A stretch of 64,000 nucleotides of DNA from UTCFX2 sp963726375 (GCA_963726375.1 CAVSCE010000008.1:1054001-1118000); one strand, 5' to 3'; positions 18,407 through 29,471 are shown, numbered from the stretch's first letter. Notes: a model not told the origin generated them from the sequence alone. Translations and numbers: made by a program.

Positions 18407-19513
18407 ATGGCAGCAGAGATTTCAAGGCGAGATTTTCTTCGGCTGGGCCTGGTAGGGCTGGCGGCATTTGCTGCGGGAAGCGGTTTTAAACCGCCGGCTT
18501 TTGAACCGGATTTCCCGCGCAGCCCGCAGCAAGACCTGGGCATGCTGGCGCGGGTCGCAGTCAAACAGGTGGACGTCCGCTCTCTCCCGAACGACCAGGC
18601 GCCGATCGTCGGGAACCGCTTTAAAGACCAGATTCTCCAAATTTATGAAGAACTCCACCCGCCGGACGCACCCAAATACTACAATACGCTCTGGTACCGG
18701 GTTTGGGGGGGGTATGTGCACAGCGCCCGCCTGCAGATTGTTGAGGTCCGTCTGAATGATATCGCCGGGTGGGTCGTACCAGCTGGCCAGCTGTGCGAGG
18801 TGACCGTGCCGTTCACCACCGCCTACCAGTATTCCAAATGGGACGGTTGGGCGCCCTGGCGCGGCTCGCGGCTCTACTACTCATCGACCCACTGGGCAAC
18901 GGATATCGATGCCGGGCCTGATGGAAAGCCGTGGTACAAAATCGTAAACGAGCTGAGCGATTCGGAAGTTTATTATGTCCCTGGTCAGCATTTACGAATG
19001 ATTACACCCTCAGAATACGCACCTATTGCGGCTGATATCCCTGCAGATAAGAAAAAAATCGAGATTTCCCTGCGCGAGCAAATGCTGCGCGCGTTTCAGG
19101 CTGGTGAGAAGGTTTTTGAGGCGCGAATCTCCTCGGGCGTACCGAATGACCGCCTTCTGGATAACGAGCTGCCGACTGCAACACCTCCTGGAAAATATGT
19201 GATCTACTCAAAAATGCCGTCCAAGCACATGGGGAGCGTGGCCGGTGGAGAAGAAGTCGAAGCGAAAGGTGGATTTACCCTCCCTGGCGTCCCCTGGACG
19301 AGCTTCTTCAGGAATCCGGGAGGCTATGCCATGCATGGTACGTACTGGCATAACAACTATGGCCTGCAGATGAGCCACGGCTGCGTCAACATGCGCAACG
19401 AAGATGCCTTGTGGATTTTCCGCTGGAGCACACCGGTCTTCGATCCCTTGAAAATTGAAAGCCCGCGCGACTGGGAGGTCACCGGTCACGGTACGACCGT
19501 TCTGATTTCTTAA
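18407..19513 (+). CDS. L,D-transpeptidase (YkuD domain) with Tat-type signal
   Basis: Exported cell-wall enzyme, 368 residues. The N-terminus has a twin-arginine motif, SRRDFLRLGLVGLAAFAAG, suggesting folded export. An SH3-like or repeat region (about 40-210) includes VDVRSLPNDQAPIVG and a Trp/Tyr-rich stretch. The C-terminal YkuD domain (from about 215, KKIEISLREQMLRAFQ) carries the catalytic motif: HGTYWHNNYGLQMSHGCVNMR with the histidine, SHGC cysteine and asparagine in place. It would form 3-3 peptide cross-links or attach proteins to the peptidoglycan. Related proteins are common in Anaerolineae. It is followed by a strong promoter for the next gene. Confidence 0.92.
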   Translation: MAAEISRRDFLRLGLVGLAAFAAGSGFKPPAFEPDFPRSPQQDLGMLARVAVKQVDVRSLPNDQAPIVGNRFKDQILQIYEELHPPDAPKYYNTLWYRVWGGYVHSARLQIVEVRLNDIAGWVVPAGQLCEVTVPFTTAYQYSKWDGWAPWRGSRLYYSSTHWATDIDAGPDGKPWYKIVNELSDSEVYYVPGQHLRMITPSEYAPIAADIPADKKKIEISLREQMLRAFQAGEKVFEARISSGVPNDRLLDNELPTATPPGKYVIYSKMPSKHMGSVAGGEEVEAKGGFTLPGVPWTSFFRNPGGYAMHGTYWHNNYGLQMSHGCVNMRNEDALWIFRWSTPVFDPLKIESPRDWEVTGHGTTVLIS

Positions 19514-19537
19514 TCTAACAAAATTAGTCAGCACTTA

Positions 19538-19565
19538 TTGACTTTAATTTGGGGGATTGTATAAT
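19538..19565 (+). promoter_or_regulatory. Consensus sigma70-type promoter
   Basis: TTGACT and TATAAT are separated by 16 bases. It lies 25 bp after the L,D-transpeptidase stop and about 150 bp before the ATG of the giant repeat protein, which would give a 5' leader of about 140 bases. It is the best promoter match I found in the window. Confidence 0.7.
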
Positions 19566-19713
19566 GATACTGCACGAAGTCGGCAGGAAGAAAAACTCAG
19601 CCATCTTAGAGGTAGACGGGTATTCGATTAATCTGTGATCCTGCTGATCACGAGTTTGATCTTGTTTTAAGGATAATCCCGCACCTGCTCACGAAGAGAA
19701 TAGGAAGGTTGAG

Positions 19714-22700
19714 ATGAAGACCCGGCTATGGATGGTTTGCACAGCAGTTCTAGTTGCGCTTGTCCTGGTGGGGGTGTCCATTGCGGCTGCAAAATCGTTT
19801 GATCTCCCTGCATTTCAAATAAGTGTTGATCATCCCCAACCGCTTCCGCAGGTAAATCGACCACGTTCAAATCCCGGGGCGTGGACACGGGATCAACTTG
19901 CCAACTATCGTCTTGGAGCACGGTCCTGCAGCGAATCCAGCGGATCGCGATCTGGCCTCGGATAGATCTCAAACTGAAGAGCCAGACCGACTTCCCGAAA
20001 GGAAGTTCTCAGTCCAAGGGAAGGCGATGCCGGACGCTGAGTCAGGTCGCCCGCAACAACCTGACGTGCTATTCGAGTCCCCTGCTGCATGGCGGAAACG
20101 CGCCTGAAGAAGGCGAATATGCCCTGGCTAACATGACCTGGGATGCGGTTGGTGGCAACTTTGGCGCAGGCGTGCATGTCGATTTTGTTGTTGCGGACTC
20201 ATCCGGAGCCATCAAGGGTGGCGGAGAGCGGCGATACCAACGCGAGACGGATGGATGGACATGATCTGGTGCGGCGAAGCGACAGGCGCCTGTGACCTGT
20301 CCCGGGTGACGTCGTGACGGTCACCTCGGATGCAGGGTTCAACGAAGTACTCTATATGATCACAGTATCTGGACAGCTTGAAGTTGACCTGGATCAGATC
20401 GACGGCACAATGGAAGGCGGCAGTTTCCCTGCTGACGGCTATTATTCGGTCTCCAGCCCTGGACGGGCTCAAAGTAGCGGGGGGAGCTTCGCAATTGAAT
20501 CCGACGGCGCGTATCTGATCGATATCTCAACTTTCGGACTGCAAATGGGAGACAGTTCCGAGATATATTACATCGATGAGAACGGGAACTACATCGGGGT
20601 CGAACTCTACACGATGAGGCTGTTCGTTAATATGTCCAAATGATTTGTCAGCGCTGTAACTGTCCCCGAATCCCAGGCAGAGGTGACGGTAGAAGGCAAA
20701 GCATCGCTTCAGGCAACTTCGGATTCGACCGGATGGTTTGATTCGAATGCGTATTATGATGATTGGAATCCCGAGCCGCCGGATATCGAGCCGGGAGATG
20801 TCGTCACGGTGAGCGCTGCCGGATACATTGGGTCGATCAACCCCATCGGAATGTTCAAAGGAATTGCGAATGTAGAGACGGACGTCTTCACTGGCACCCT
20901 GCACGCCCCCTGGCTTAGCTACGTTCCAAGAGTGCGGTGCATGATCGACGATGTCATGATCGATGTCCTGGATGTTGACCCCGACGGAGGCCAGTTTGTA
21001 TGCGATTTTCAAGCGGAAGGGGTCGACCTGAAAACAGCGCAGGTCATCTCCCTGTTATATCTGGATCCGAATGGCAACCGGGTGACAATAAATTATGAAA
21101 TTCCGTATGCCTATGCCAACATGACTTACGACATCGTCTCTGGTTCTTTTGGGGTTGGGGTGCACGTCGATTTCGTGGTCGGCGACTCGACCGGGGCAAT
21201 CAAGGGAGGCGGGGGCGGCGATACGAACTCCAGCGGTTGGCTGGACTGGATTTGGTGCGGTGACCTTAACAGTGGATGTGACATGGTGCCGGGTGACCTG
21301 GTGACGATCACTTCTGATGCTGGTTTTTATGGGGTCCTTGAATTGAATCCAGGTAGAAGGGCGGCTGGATATCGATTTGGACCAGATTACTGGCCAGATT
21401 GCTGGCGGGTATTCATCAGGGATTGGAGAATACTCGGTCTGGAGCCCAGGACGACAATCAGGCAGCGCGAATTCCTTCCAGATTGAAGGCGATGGCAGCT
21501 ACACGATCGATGCCTCTGATATCGGCTTGCTTATGGGTGACCAAGCGGAGGTCTATTACATTGATGAAGCTGGCAACCGGATTGGGGTCAACCTCTACAC
21601 CATGCAGCTGATCGTCAACTACACCCGAGATTGGGTCAATGCAATAACCGTCCCAGAGTCCACCGTCGATGTCGAGGTCGAAGGAAAAGCGACCCTTCAA
21701 GCCGAGTCATATCCTGACGGTTGGTTTTACTCGACAGATTGGGCAGATCAATGGAATCCTGAGCAGCCGGACATCGAGCCGGGTGATATCGTCACGGCCA
21801 GCGCGGCCGGGTACACGAACGCCGTCAATCCGGTTGGAGAGATCGATAGCGTTGTTGATGTGGAAGCTGATATTGTTACTGGAACGCTGCATGCGCCGTG
21901 GTTCAGCGAGGGGCTGCGAGTGCGCTGCAACACGGATAATGCAACATTCTTTATTGAGGAGGTGAACCCAGATGGGGGAGAATTTGTCTGTGATTTCAGC
22001 TCTGTAGACGACTTAAAGGCAGGGGGGATCGTCCGCCTGGACTACTACGAGCCCGGCGGAAATCGGGTTCGTAAGGTGATAGATATCCCCTACGTCGCGC
22101 GCCAATACGGTTTGGGATTGGGTCGACGGACCGTTTGGAGAAGGCGTGACGATGGTTTATACCGTCACGGATGGGCTGGGCAATGTGAAAGGCGGCGCTA
22201 CAGCAACGGCTGGAACAAATCCATGGGTTGGGGCATGGTGCGGAGAAAAAAAGGATGACTGCGATATGGTCCCTGGCGATCTGGTGACGGTGACGACCGA
22301 TGCCGGTTTCTTTGCAGTCCTTGAGCTCATCCCGATCACCGGACGGATCGACATCGAATCAAACTCGATCTCCGGTGTGATGGAAGGTCCGGTGTTCCCG
22401 GCTCTTGGGGAATACTGGATCTCACGCAGAGATGGCACGGATGGGTATGGAGAACGTTTCCTGATAGATGACCCGGGGGCGCTTTCACCGTCGATCTGGA
22501 TGGGGTATTCGCAGCCCAGGTCGGGGATAAATCTGAAATCTGGTACACCTATCCCGACGGCAACCAGGTGGGAAGCGAGTTCAGGACGGCAGAAGTGTAT
22601 GTCAACTACGCCCACAATTGGGTCAATGTGCGGACGAACCCCCAGGCTGACGTGTCGATTGAGGTCGAAGGGAAAGCGACGATTCAGGGGGCTGCCGGAG

Positions 22701-25101
22701 GCGACGGCTGGTTCAGGTCGCACGACCACAATCGGCGACTGGAACCCCCCCGGTCAGCCGGATATCGTGGAGGGCGATGTGGTGACTGTCACCGCGGACG
22801 GCTACACAGCGGCTATCAACCCGATCGGTTCGATTGTTGGGACGGTTGATCTGGTTGAAAACCTGGTTGCAGGGACACTAAACGCGCCTTTCGCAGAACC
22901 CCTTATGGTCTATTGCGAGGTTTGGGTTGAGAACGGTCCATCGATTGAAATCCCTGAGGTCGATCCAAACGGCGGCGGCTTCAGCTGCGATTTCGACGAT
23001 GTGGGATGGGACATCCATCCAGGACAGGAAATCGGCCTGGTCTACGTCGAACCGGACGGAGATCACGTGATGAACGTCATACCCGTACCGTTTGCGCGCG
23101 CAACACCGCCTGGGATTCGGTGGACGGCCGGTTTGGTCCCGGGGTGACGATGGTCTATACGGTCACGGATTCGCTCGGCAACCTGAAAGGCGGCGCAACG
23201 GTTTCAACTGGATCGAACGATTGGGCTGGTGAATGGTGCGGGGAGCTGACCGGCGACTGCGATATGGTCCCGGGCGACCTTGTGACCGTGACAACCGATA
23301 CCGGCTTTTTCGCAGTGCTTGAGCCGATCCCGATCAGCGGGAGGATTGATCTTGAGAACAATCAGATGGTTGGTGAAATGGAAGGAGCTGCATACCCATC
23401 TTTTGGGGAATACTTGATCTCTCGATACAGCGGCGGAGAAAGCTACGGAGACCGCTTCTCTATCGAAGACGACGGCACTTTCATTATCAACCTGGATGGT
23501 CTTTTCAGTGCCCAAACAGGTGACGCCTCGGAGATCTGGTATATTGACCCCAATGGGAACTATGTCGGAACAGAATTCCGTACAGCCAATATTTATCTCA
23601 ACTATGCGCACGATTGGGTTGAAGTGCGGTCGAACCAAACGGCCGATGTCATGATCGAATTGGATGGGAAGGCGACCATCCAGGGAATAACTGAAATCGA
23701 TGGCTGGTTCAGATCGCACAAGCACAATCCGGACTGGAATCCGCCCGGCCAGCCGGATATCATGGAGGGCGATGTGGTGACTGTCACTGCGGACGGATAT
23801 GCTGCGGCGGTCAACCCGATCGGGTCAATTATTGGGACCGCTGATCCGGTTGAAAACCTGGTTGAAGGGACGCTGAACGCGCCGTTTGAAACACCATTGA
23901 AGGTATATTGCGAAATCTGGACCGAGAACGCTCCCTCGATAGAAGTCGCCGATGTCGATCCTGACGGTGGGACCTTCAGCTGTGATTTCGACGACGTTGG
24001 TTGGGATCTCCGCCCAGGACCGGATATCGGCCTGGTTTACGTTGAACCAGACGGCGACCATATCATGAACGCGATAAAGCTCCCGTATGCCAGGGCAAAC
24101 ACGACCTGGAACGCAGTGGACGGCTGGTTTGGGGAAGATGTGCAGGTTGATTTTGAAGTCGCGGACAGCCTCGGGATCTTAAAAGGTGGGGGCAGCGGGA
24201 TGACCAAATCAGACGGGTGGATGGACGGCGTGAACTGCGGCTGCGACATGCTTCCCGGAGATTATGTCACGGTCACATCGGACACAGGCTTTTATGCAGT
24301 GCTGCGACCCGTCCCGATCACCGCCCAAATTGATGAAGCTCTGGACCGGGTCACCGGACTGGTATCGTCCGGCGTCTTCCCGGCCGACGGCAGCGCCGAA
24401 GCCTGGAACCACGGCCGCCAGGAAGGCACCTCGATCTCGATGGATATCCTGGGCTCCGGCGCCTTCACTGCGGATTTCTCCAGCCGATTTCGATATCTGG
24501 TCGGGCGATTGGATCAACATCTGGTATCACGACCCGAACGGCAACCAGCTGGGCGCCGAGTTTGTTGGGCTGCGAATTGAGGCAATCGCCTCAAATGAAA
24601 ACGCGGTCTACGTCCAGACTGAGCCAAACGCCACGCTCACCGTTGAGGTCAGCAGCGGGGAAGAATATCTCGGTCAGGCGGATGGCGACGGCAATTTCTG
24701 GTCCGGGAACAGCGAAGACTGGATCTCCTTCACACCCGGACATCCAGGCAGGCGACACTGTGACGGTGACAACAGCAAACTTCGAAGCAACAATAATGGA
24801 TATCGGCACGATCAGTGGGACGCTGGACCTCGAAGCGAATTCGGTCAGCGGGACCATCGACGCTCCGCATTTTTACGGCAGCCAGCTCCAGATCCAGTGC
24901 TCTATCTGGGAGCAAGGCGGACCTAACCTCCACACGACCGCGCAGGCTGAAGAAGGCAGCTATTCGTGCGACTTCGATGATGCGGGCTGGGATCTGGATT
25001 ATAACCAGACGGTGGCTATCTATTACTTTGAGCTGGACGGCGACGCCGTGGTCTATACCTTCCGCCAGCATGGGATCTTTTTACCGGTTATCCGAAAGTA
25101 G
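19714..25101 (+). CDS. Giant secreted protein of five tandem ~330-residue repeats (many frame breaks)
   Basis: Starts MKTRLWMVCTAVLVALVLVG, a classic signal peptide, with GAAGG before the ATG. After about 130 residues come five tandem units (listed separately), each rich in Gly, Asp, Val and Tyr and predicted all-beta. Recurrent elements are DFVVxDSxGxxKGG, CDMVPGDLVTVT, IGxIxGTxxxxxNxVxGT, YYIDxNGNxxG and GWxDxWNPxQPDIxPGD. The last residues are HGIFLPVIRK. Frame changes occur near 19890, 20100, 20270, 21345, 22105, 22490, 23110, 24490 and 24735, plus an in-frame TGA at 20641. Joined, the product is about 1,796 residues. Probably cell-surface or secreted structural/adhesive protein. No known family is recognised. 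The reading through the repeats makes an error-ridden single gene more likely than separate genes. Confidence 0.7.
20118..25068 (+). repeat. Five tandem ~985-1000 bp coding repeats
   Basis: Units begin at the conserved YAxANTxWDxVxGxFG segment at about 20118, 21106, 22091, 23091 and 24086, so the period is 985-1000 bp. Units 3 and 4 are most alike (for example CDMVPGDLVTVTTD and the GDVVTVTADGY region), units 1 and 2 resemble each other, and unit 5 is the most diverged. Within each unit two half-units of about 165 residues share the order: strand with VxVDG, Trp-rich turn, PGDxVTVT, IxGxxDxxxNxxxGT, then a DxxGN strand, suggesting an older internal duplication. Confidence 0.75.
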
Positions 25102-25120
25102 TCCTATCTAGAGGACAAAA

Positions 25121-25151
25121 CACCCGAAGGGTCTTCATGATCCTTCGGGTG
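25121..25151. terminator. Hairpin terminator between convergent genes
   Basis: CACCCGAAGGGTC and GATCCTTCGGGTG form a 13-bp stem (one G-T pair) with loop TTCAT. It lies 20 bp after the repeat-protein stop. On the minus strand it is followed by TTTTG, which also suits the end of the SpoIIE phosphatase gene about 115 bp away, so it may serve both directions. Confidence 0.7.
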
Positions 25152-25264
25152 GGATTACCAGATTTTGCGGCAGCTGGTCCAGGGAGAGGATGGATAGGAC
25201 CATGCCAAGGTCAATTTGGCGTTCCTGAAGAAATTTTTCCCCTGGAACCGCTTTCTATCGATTT

Positions 25265-26518
25265 TTATTCATATTGAGCGTTCGACCTGATTGCAACCAA
25301 TGTCACGTCATCGAACTGCGGTTTGCCGTCCTGGAGGTTGCAAAGCGCATCGGCTAAATGTATGCATAAATCCTGAGCGTTCAAACCGCAACCGGTTTTG
25401 ATTAACACCTGCAAACCGTCGGTCCCTAACCCGTTGCTTTCCAGGTTCAACCCGTCGGTGATCCCGTCCGTATAAAGCAGAACCAGCTCATCGGGGTGGA
25501 TGGTCATGCTGCTGGCATCGATCAGCGGCTGTTCCATCAGCCCAAGCGGCATGCCGCGGCTGTGTTCTAATAAAGATGTCTCGCCCGAAGCGCTCAGGGT
25601 AATTGGAATTTCATGCCCGGCACGCGGCATAATCCATGATCCCGGACTTAAGATCCAGGATCCCATAAAAAACTGTGACAAACATCCCGCTGTCGTTGGT
25701 ATCGAGCAGAACCCGGTTCACCAGCAGGAGAGTCTGAACAGGGGAAAGGTCAGCGGCAGCTTTAGCCCGGATCAATGCTCGGGTTTGAGCCATATAGATC
25801 GCAGCTGGCACTCCTTTGTCTGTGACGTCGCCGATGACGACTCCCAGCCGGTTCTGATCGAGCAGAAAGATATCGTAGAAATCACCGCCAACCGCGCGAG
25901 CGGGCTCGCAAAGCGCACCCAGGTCATAACCGCCGATCTGTGGCAGCTCGCGCGGCAAGATGCTGAGCTGGATCTCGCGCGCCAGCTGCAGCTCGCGCTC
26001 GAGTTTTTCTTTCTCGACGATTTGTTCCTGGGCAGCTTTCAGCTCGTCGTAAGCCTCTTGCAATTGCCTGTTCTTCTGCTGCAGAACCTGGATTGCCTGT
26101 GATTGAGAATTGGTCAGCCGGGTGCTCATCTCGCGTACCATCTCATAAACCAGCTCGGGCTGGCTCTTCAGCAAATCGTTGAACTGCTCGCGGCGTGATC
26201 TCAAGTAATGAAGCCGGTCCGCGCCCTGGCAGAGGCGGTGCGGCGACCGTCCCAGTTTAACAGGCTCATCTCCCCCAGGTAATCGCCCGGGAGGCGCACC
26301 CCCAGCAGGCTCTCTTCCGGTGTGCCGATGGCTTTGATCACTTCAACTTCACCCTGAATGATCACATAGAACCGGTCACCGATCTCCCCTTCTTGAAGCA
26401 GGATGCTTCCACCGGAGACATTTAGGACATTAACCCCAAGCGCCAGCCGCTGGATCTCAGCTTTAGAAAGGCTTTGGAAAATAGACATCTGGGCGATCGT
26501 CTTTTCAAGCTCGACCAT
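25265..26518 (-). CDS. Cyclic-nucleotide-binding SpoIIE-type serine phosphatase (frameshifted)
   Basis: A signalling phosphatase of about 418 residues. N-terminal cNMP-binding/CAP-like sensor (FQSLSKAEIQRLALG, QEGEIGDRFYVIIQGEVEV, LPGDYLGEMSLLNWDGRRTAS), a coiled coil (about 125-185, VLQQKNRQLQEAYDELKAAQ), and a PP2C/SpoIIE domain with metal-binding residues in VGGDFYDIF, VVIGDVTDKGVPAAIYM, LLYTDGITDG and FDDVTLVAI. Frame breaks near 26215 (joining RTASARA to ASLLEITPREQFND) and near 25645 (joining GIMDYA to RAGHEIPITLS). It likely acts in a partner-switching pathway with an anti-sigma or anti-anti-sigma factor, none of which is adjacent. Start ATG 26518 with CGGAGA upstream. Confidence 0.88.
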
Positions 26519-26698
26519 GGATGATCTCCGATTGATCCTTTGATATGCACCATTCGAAAATGCAGAGCAAAGTATACCTGTATTTTTGGGCCCGCTTGAT
26601 TATTGCATTCGATTCTTGAAAAATTACCATCAATCCGGTTCGGTCAATCATGGTATAAACGATGGTGAATAATTTGCGGTAAAATCCAGAAGGTTGGC

Positions 26699-27563
26699 TT
26701 GAGTGCATTAGATAAAACGAAACTCCAGGCATACCGGGCGCGCACCTTTCGAGTTCCTGCCCGAGCTTTCGCTGCGATCTCGGAATGAGGCAGTCGATTT
26801 TGTGGATGAGCGCGGTTTTGTTTTCTTTTGGCCTATCCGAGGGATCATCATGCCGAGTTTATGGACCGCTGTCGCCGGCGACCGCCCGGTGGCAGATGCG
26901 CATGACGATCCGGGTCACGTTACCTGGGGATGGAAAGATGAGCTGCTGGGGAGCAAGCATTGGTATTATGCGAAAATCCTGAGAAAAAGAGCGACCATGA
27001 TCTCGTCCTCGCTGGCTCCATGCTTCTATGCGCTGTCTCAAAATTTTGGCGCCTATGATGAAGATTACCTGACTCTCTACGAGCAAGGTCGAATGACGAT
27101 GGAGGCAAGACAGGTGTACGAAGCGCTGCTTGATCGCGGTATTCTGGATACCGTCGAACTTCGCCGCATCACTCGCATGTCAAGCCCTGCCAGCGAGTCG
27201 CGTTTCAACCGTACGATCACAGATCTGCAGGCTGATTTTAAGATACTCCCGGTTGGGGTTACTCAGTCGGGCGCCTGGCATTATGCCTTTGCATATGATA
27301 TTGTGGCTCGCCATTACCCTGACCTGCCCGAGGACGCCCGCGCGATCTCAGAAGAAGATGCACGCCTGAAGCTGCTGGCAGCATATGCCCGATCGGTCGG
27401 GGCTTTTGAATTAACCTCAGCTGCCCGGCTTTTTGGCTGGAAGCACAAAGAAATCGAGCGAAGCGCGCAATCGCTGCTAGAAGACCAGATCCTGGCGCGC
27501 GCCTCTCAATTGACAGGGAGTCAGAGCGAATTGTATTTCCTCCCTGAAATCCTTGAAGCGTAG
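26699..27563 (+). CDS. AlkZ/YcaQ-like winged-helix protein (frameshifted)
   Basis: About 287 residues related to the HTH_42 / AlkZ (YcaQ) family of DNA crosslink glycosylases. The segment GFVFFWPIRGIIMPSLWTAV and the helix-rich C-terminus (MEARQVYEALLDRGILDTVELRRITRM) are the parts I recognise, along with WHYAFAYDIVARHYPD. The reading starts at a TTG (26699) with AGAAGG upstream, LDKTKLQAYRARTFRVP, and an extra base near 26756 puts PELSLRSRNEAVDFVDERGF in the next frame. It is shorter than E. coli YcaQ, and the catalytic QxQ motif of that enzyme is not seen, so glycosylase activity is doubtful. Divergent from the phosphatase gene. Confidence 0.5.
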
Positions 27564-27649
27564 AGATGTTTGATCTTCAGCTACAGAAAGAAATAGTCTA
27601 AAGAGACAGGTCTATCACATTCATTCCAAATTAAAAATAAGGAGCTCTT

Positions 27650-28682
27650 ATGGTCGTGAGAATTATTGATTCATATACGATCTTGACGATTGAAAGGCAC
27701 ATCCTGGAGAGTCAAACCCAGCACCCATATGCTACCGGAGTGCTCACCCAGCTTCTTTATGATATTGCATTGGCTGGCAAGGTAATTTCTTCCCGGACTA
27801 CCAAGGCTGGTCTGGCTGAAATCCTGGGCAAGACTGGTGAAGTCAATATTCAGGGCGAGGTTGTGCAGAAGCTCGATCAATTTGCAAATCTGACCATGTT
27901 CCGGATCAACGATCACACCGGTCGCCTGGCGATTATGGCTTCTGAAGAGAATGAACAGCCTCTGGCAATTCCCAATGAATTTCCCACCGGCAAGTATGTG
28001 CTGCTATTTGACCCGTTAGATGGCTCTTCAAACATAGACTTCAACATCCCGGTTGGAACGATTTTCTCGATCTACCGACGCCTGACGCCAGATTTCGGAG
28101 CGCGGCAGCCTGATCGATTGCCTGCAGCCTGGCCGCGACCTGGTTGCCAGCGGGTATATCATCTATGGTTCGAGCACGATGCTGGTGTACTCAACCGGTC
28201 ACGGCGTTCACGGCTTCACCCTGGATCCTTCGGTTGGTGAGTTCTTATTGTCTCATCCGCATATCCGCATTCCAGAAAACCCCTCTTATTTCAGCGTCAA
28301 TTTGGGCAACCGCAAGTTCTGGAGCGATGGAGTCATCCGATTCACTGATTATCTGCAAGGTCTTGATGGAAAGATTAAGCCGCTTTCGCTTCGTTATGTA
28401 GGCTCACTGGTTGCAGATTTTCACCGAAACCTGCTGGCAGGAGGTGTCTTTTATTACCCAGCCGACTTGATTGATCCCAACAAAACGCAAGGAAAGCTCC
28501 GGCTGACCTACGAAGCCGCCCCTTTGGCGTTTCTGGCTGAGCAGGCTGGTGGTTATGCTTCCGATGGGACTCGCCGGGTGCTGGACATCCAGCCTGAAAG
28601 CCTCCACCAGCGAACGCCGTTATTCATTGGCTCCGACCACCTGGTAAAACAGGCTGAAGCGTTTATCAGAGAATGGGACTAA
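27650..28682 (+). CDS. fbp: Class 1 fructose-1,6-bisphosphatase (frameshifted)
   Basis: Gluconeogenic enzyme releasing phosphate from fructose 1,6-bisphosphate. The metal-binding signature FDPLDGSSNIDFNIPVGT is near residue 125, the YGSSTMLVYSTGHGVHGFTLD substrate region follows, and the C-terminal part has GSLVADFHRNLLAGGVFYYP and LTYEAAPLAFLAEQAGG. One frame break near 28097: the first frame ends in a shadow and the true one continues as RGSLIDCLQPGRDLVASGY. Total about 343 residues, as expected. Start ATG 27650 with an AAGGAG site. Together with ppdK at 11250 it supports a gluconeogenic capacity. Confidence 0.93.
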
Positions 28683-28867
28683 ATGGTTTCAGGTCGAAAG
28701 AACCGAAAGAAGTCTTCCTTCGCTAATCTGGATCCCATCATGAACTCAGGTGGACGTGATAAAATCACACTATCTGGACAAACAGAGTCTTATTGAATGA
28801 TTGTATTCGGATTTGTTTGTTTCAGGCCGCAGTGAAACGTCGATTTATGTCTTTACCAGGAGGAAAA

Positions 28868-29467
28868 ATGCAACGAAAGATGTTCTTCCGCATATTGTTG
28901 TGGATCTGTCTTTTGCTCGCGGTGGGAATGGGCTGCGAGTTATTTTCGAATATTCGTGATGGGATTCGACTTGTCGGCACAGGCAGAGCAGTGATAACCG
29001 ATATCGGCGCATTGACCACTCAAATTATTCCAGCTGGTATTGAAGAAACTGCCCAGGCAATGGTGACCCAAATCGATGAAAGCGGAATGATGGAGACTGC
29101 CCAGGCTGCGTTCACAGAGAGCGCAGCTGGAATCGGAGAAACTGCCCAGGCGATCACAACCCAGGTCTATACTTCACCCGAAGAAGCTCCGGCGGATATC
29201 CCTGTAATGGAGGGTGATACGAGCGGGTTCATTGGCACATCCCAATCCGTTTCTTATTTCATTGATGCCGATTATCGGGACGTGCTGGATTTCTATAAGC
29301 GAGAGATGCCTGCGAACGGGTGGCAAGAAGTCACCGGTGAAGGTTTTTCGAACGACACGATGGCTGAAATCCAATATCAGAAGGGCAATCGGAAGGCCTC
29401 CGTTGTGGTCACAGAGGTTCCTTTTGTCGGACAAACCACGGTGGTGATCACGATCCAAGAATCATAA
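28868..29467 (+). CDS. Lipoprotein of unknown function
   Basis: Start taken at the ATG at 28868 (MQRKMFFRILLWICLLL), because AGGAGG lies five bases upstream; the frame runs 25 codons further up without a site. The lipobox VGMGC gives a lipid-anchored exported protein of about 199 residues. A helical repeat-like region (residues 40-95) has recurring ETAQA segments (IEETAQAM, METAQAAF, IGETAQAI). The C-terminal domain (120-199) has the order SYFIDADYRDVLDFYKREMPANGW-x-EIQYQKGNRKASVVV, resembling small beta-alpha lipoprotein domains in which a two-strand unit compares protein or metal, but no family is named with confidence. Confidence 0.8.
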   Translation: MQRKMFFRILLWICLLLAVGMGCELFSNIRDGIRLVGTGRAVITDIGALTTQIIPAGIEETAQAMVTQIDESGMMETAQAAFTESAAGIGETAQAITTQVYTSPEEAPADIPVMEGDTSGFIGTSQSVSYFIDADYRDVLDFYKREMPANGWQEVTGEGFSNDTMAEIQYQKGNRKASVVVTEVPFVGQTTVVITIQES

Positions 29468-29471
29468 AGGA

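Noticed and set aside
20118..25068. Tandem repeats as a possible CRISPR array or non-coding satellite
   Set aside because: The units are about 1 kb, protein-coding, and diverge at the amino acid level in a beta-domain pattern, unlike CRISPR or satellite DNA.
28683..28796. 37-codon open frame starting right after the fbp stop (MVSGRKNRKKSSFANLDPI)
   Set aside because: It has no ribosome site, no recognisable domain and lies in the leader of the lipoprotein gene, so it is most likely untranslated.
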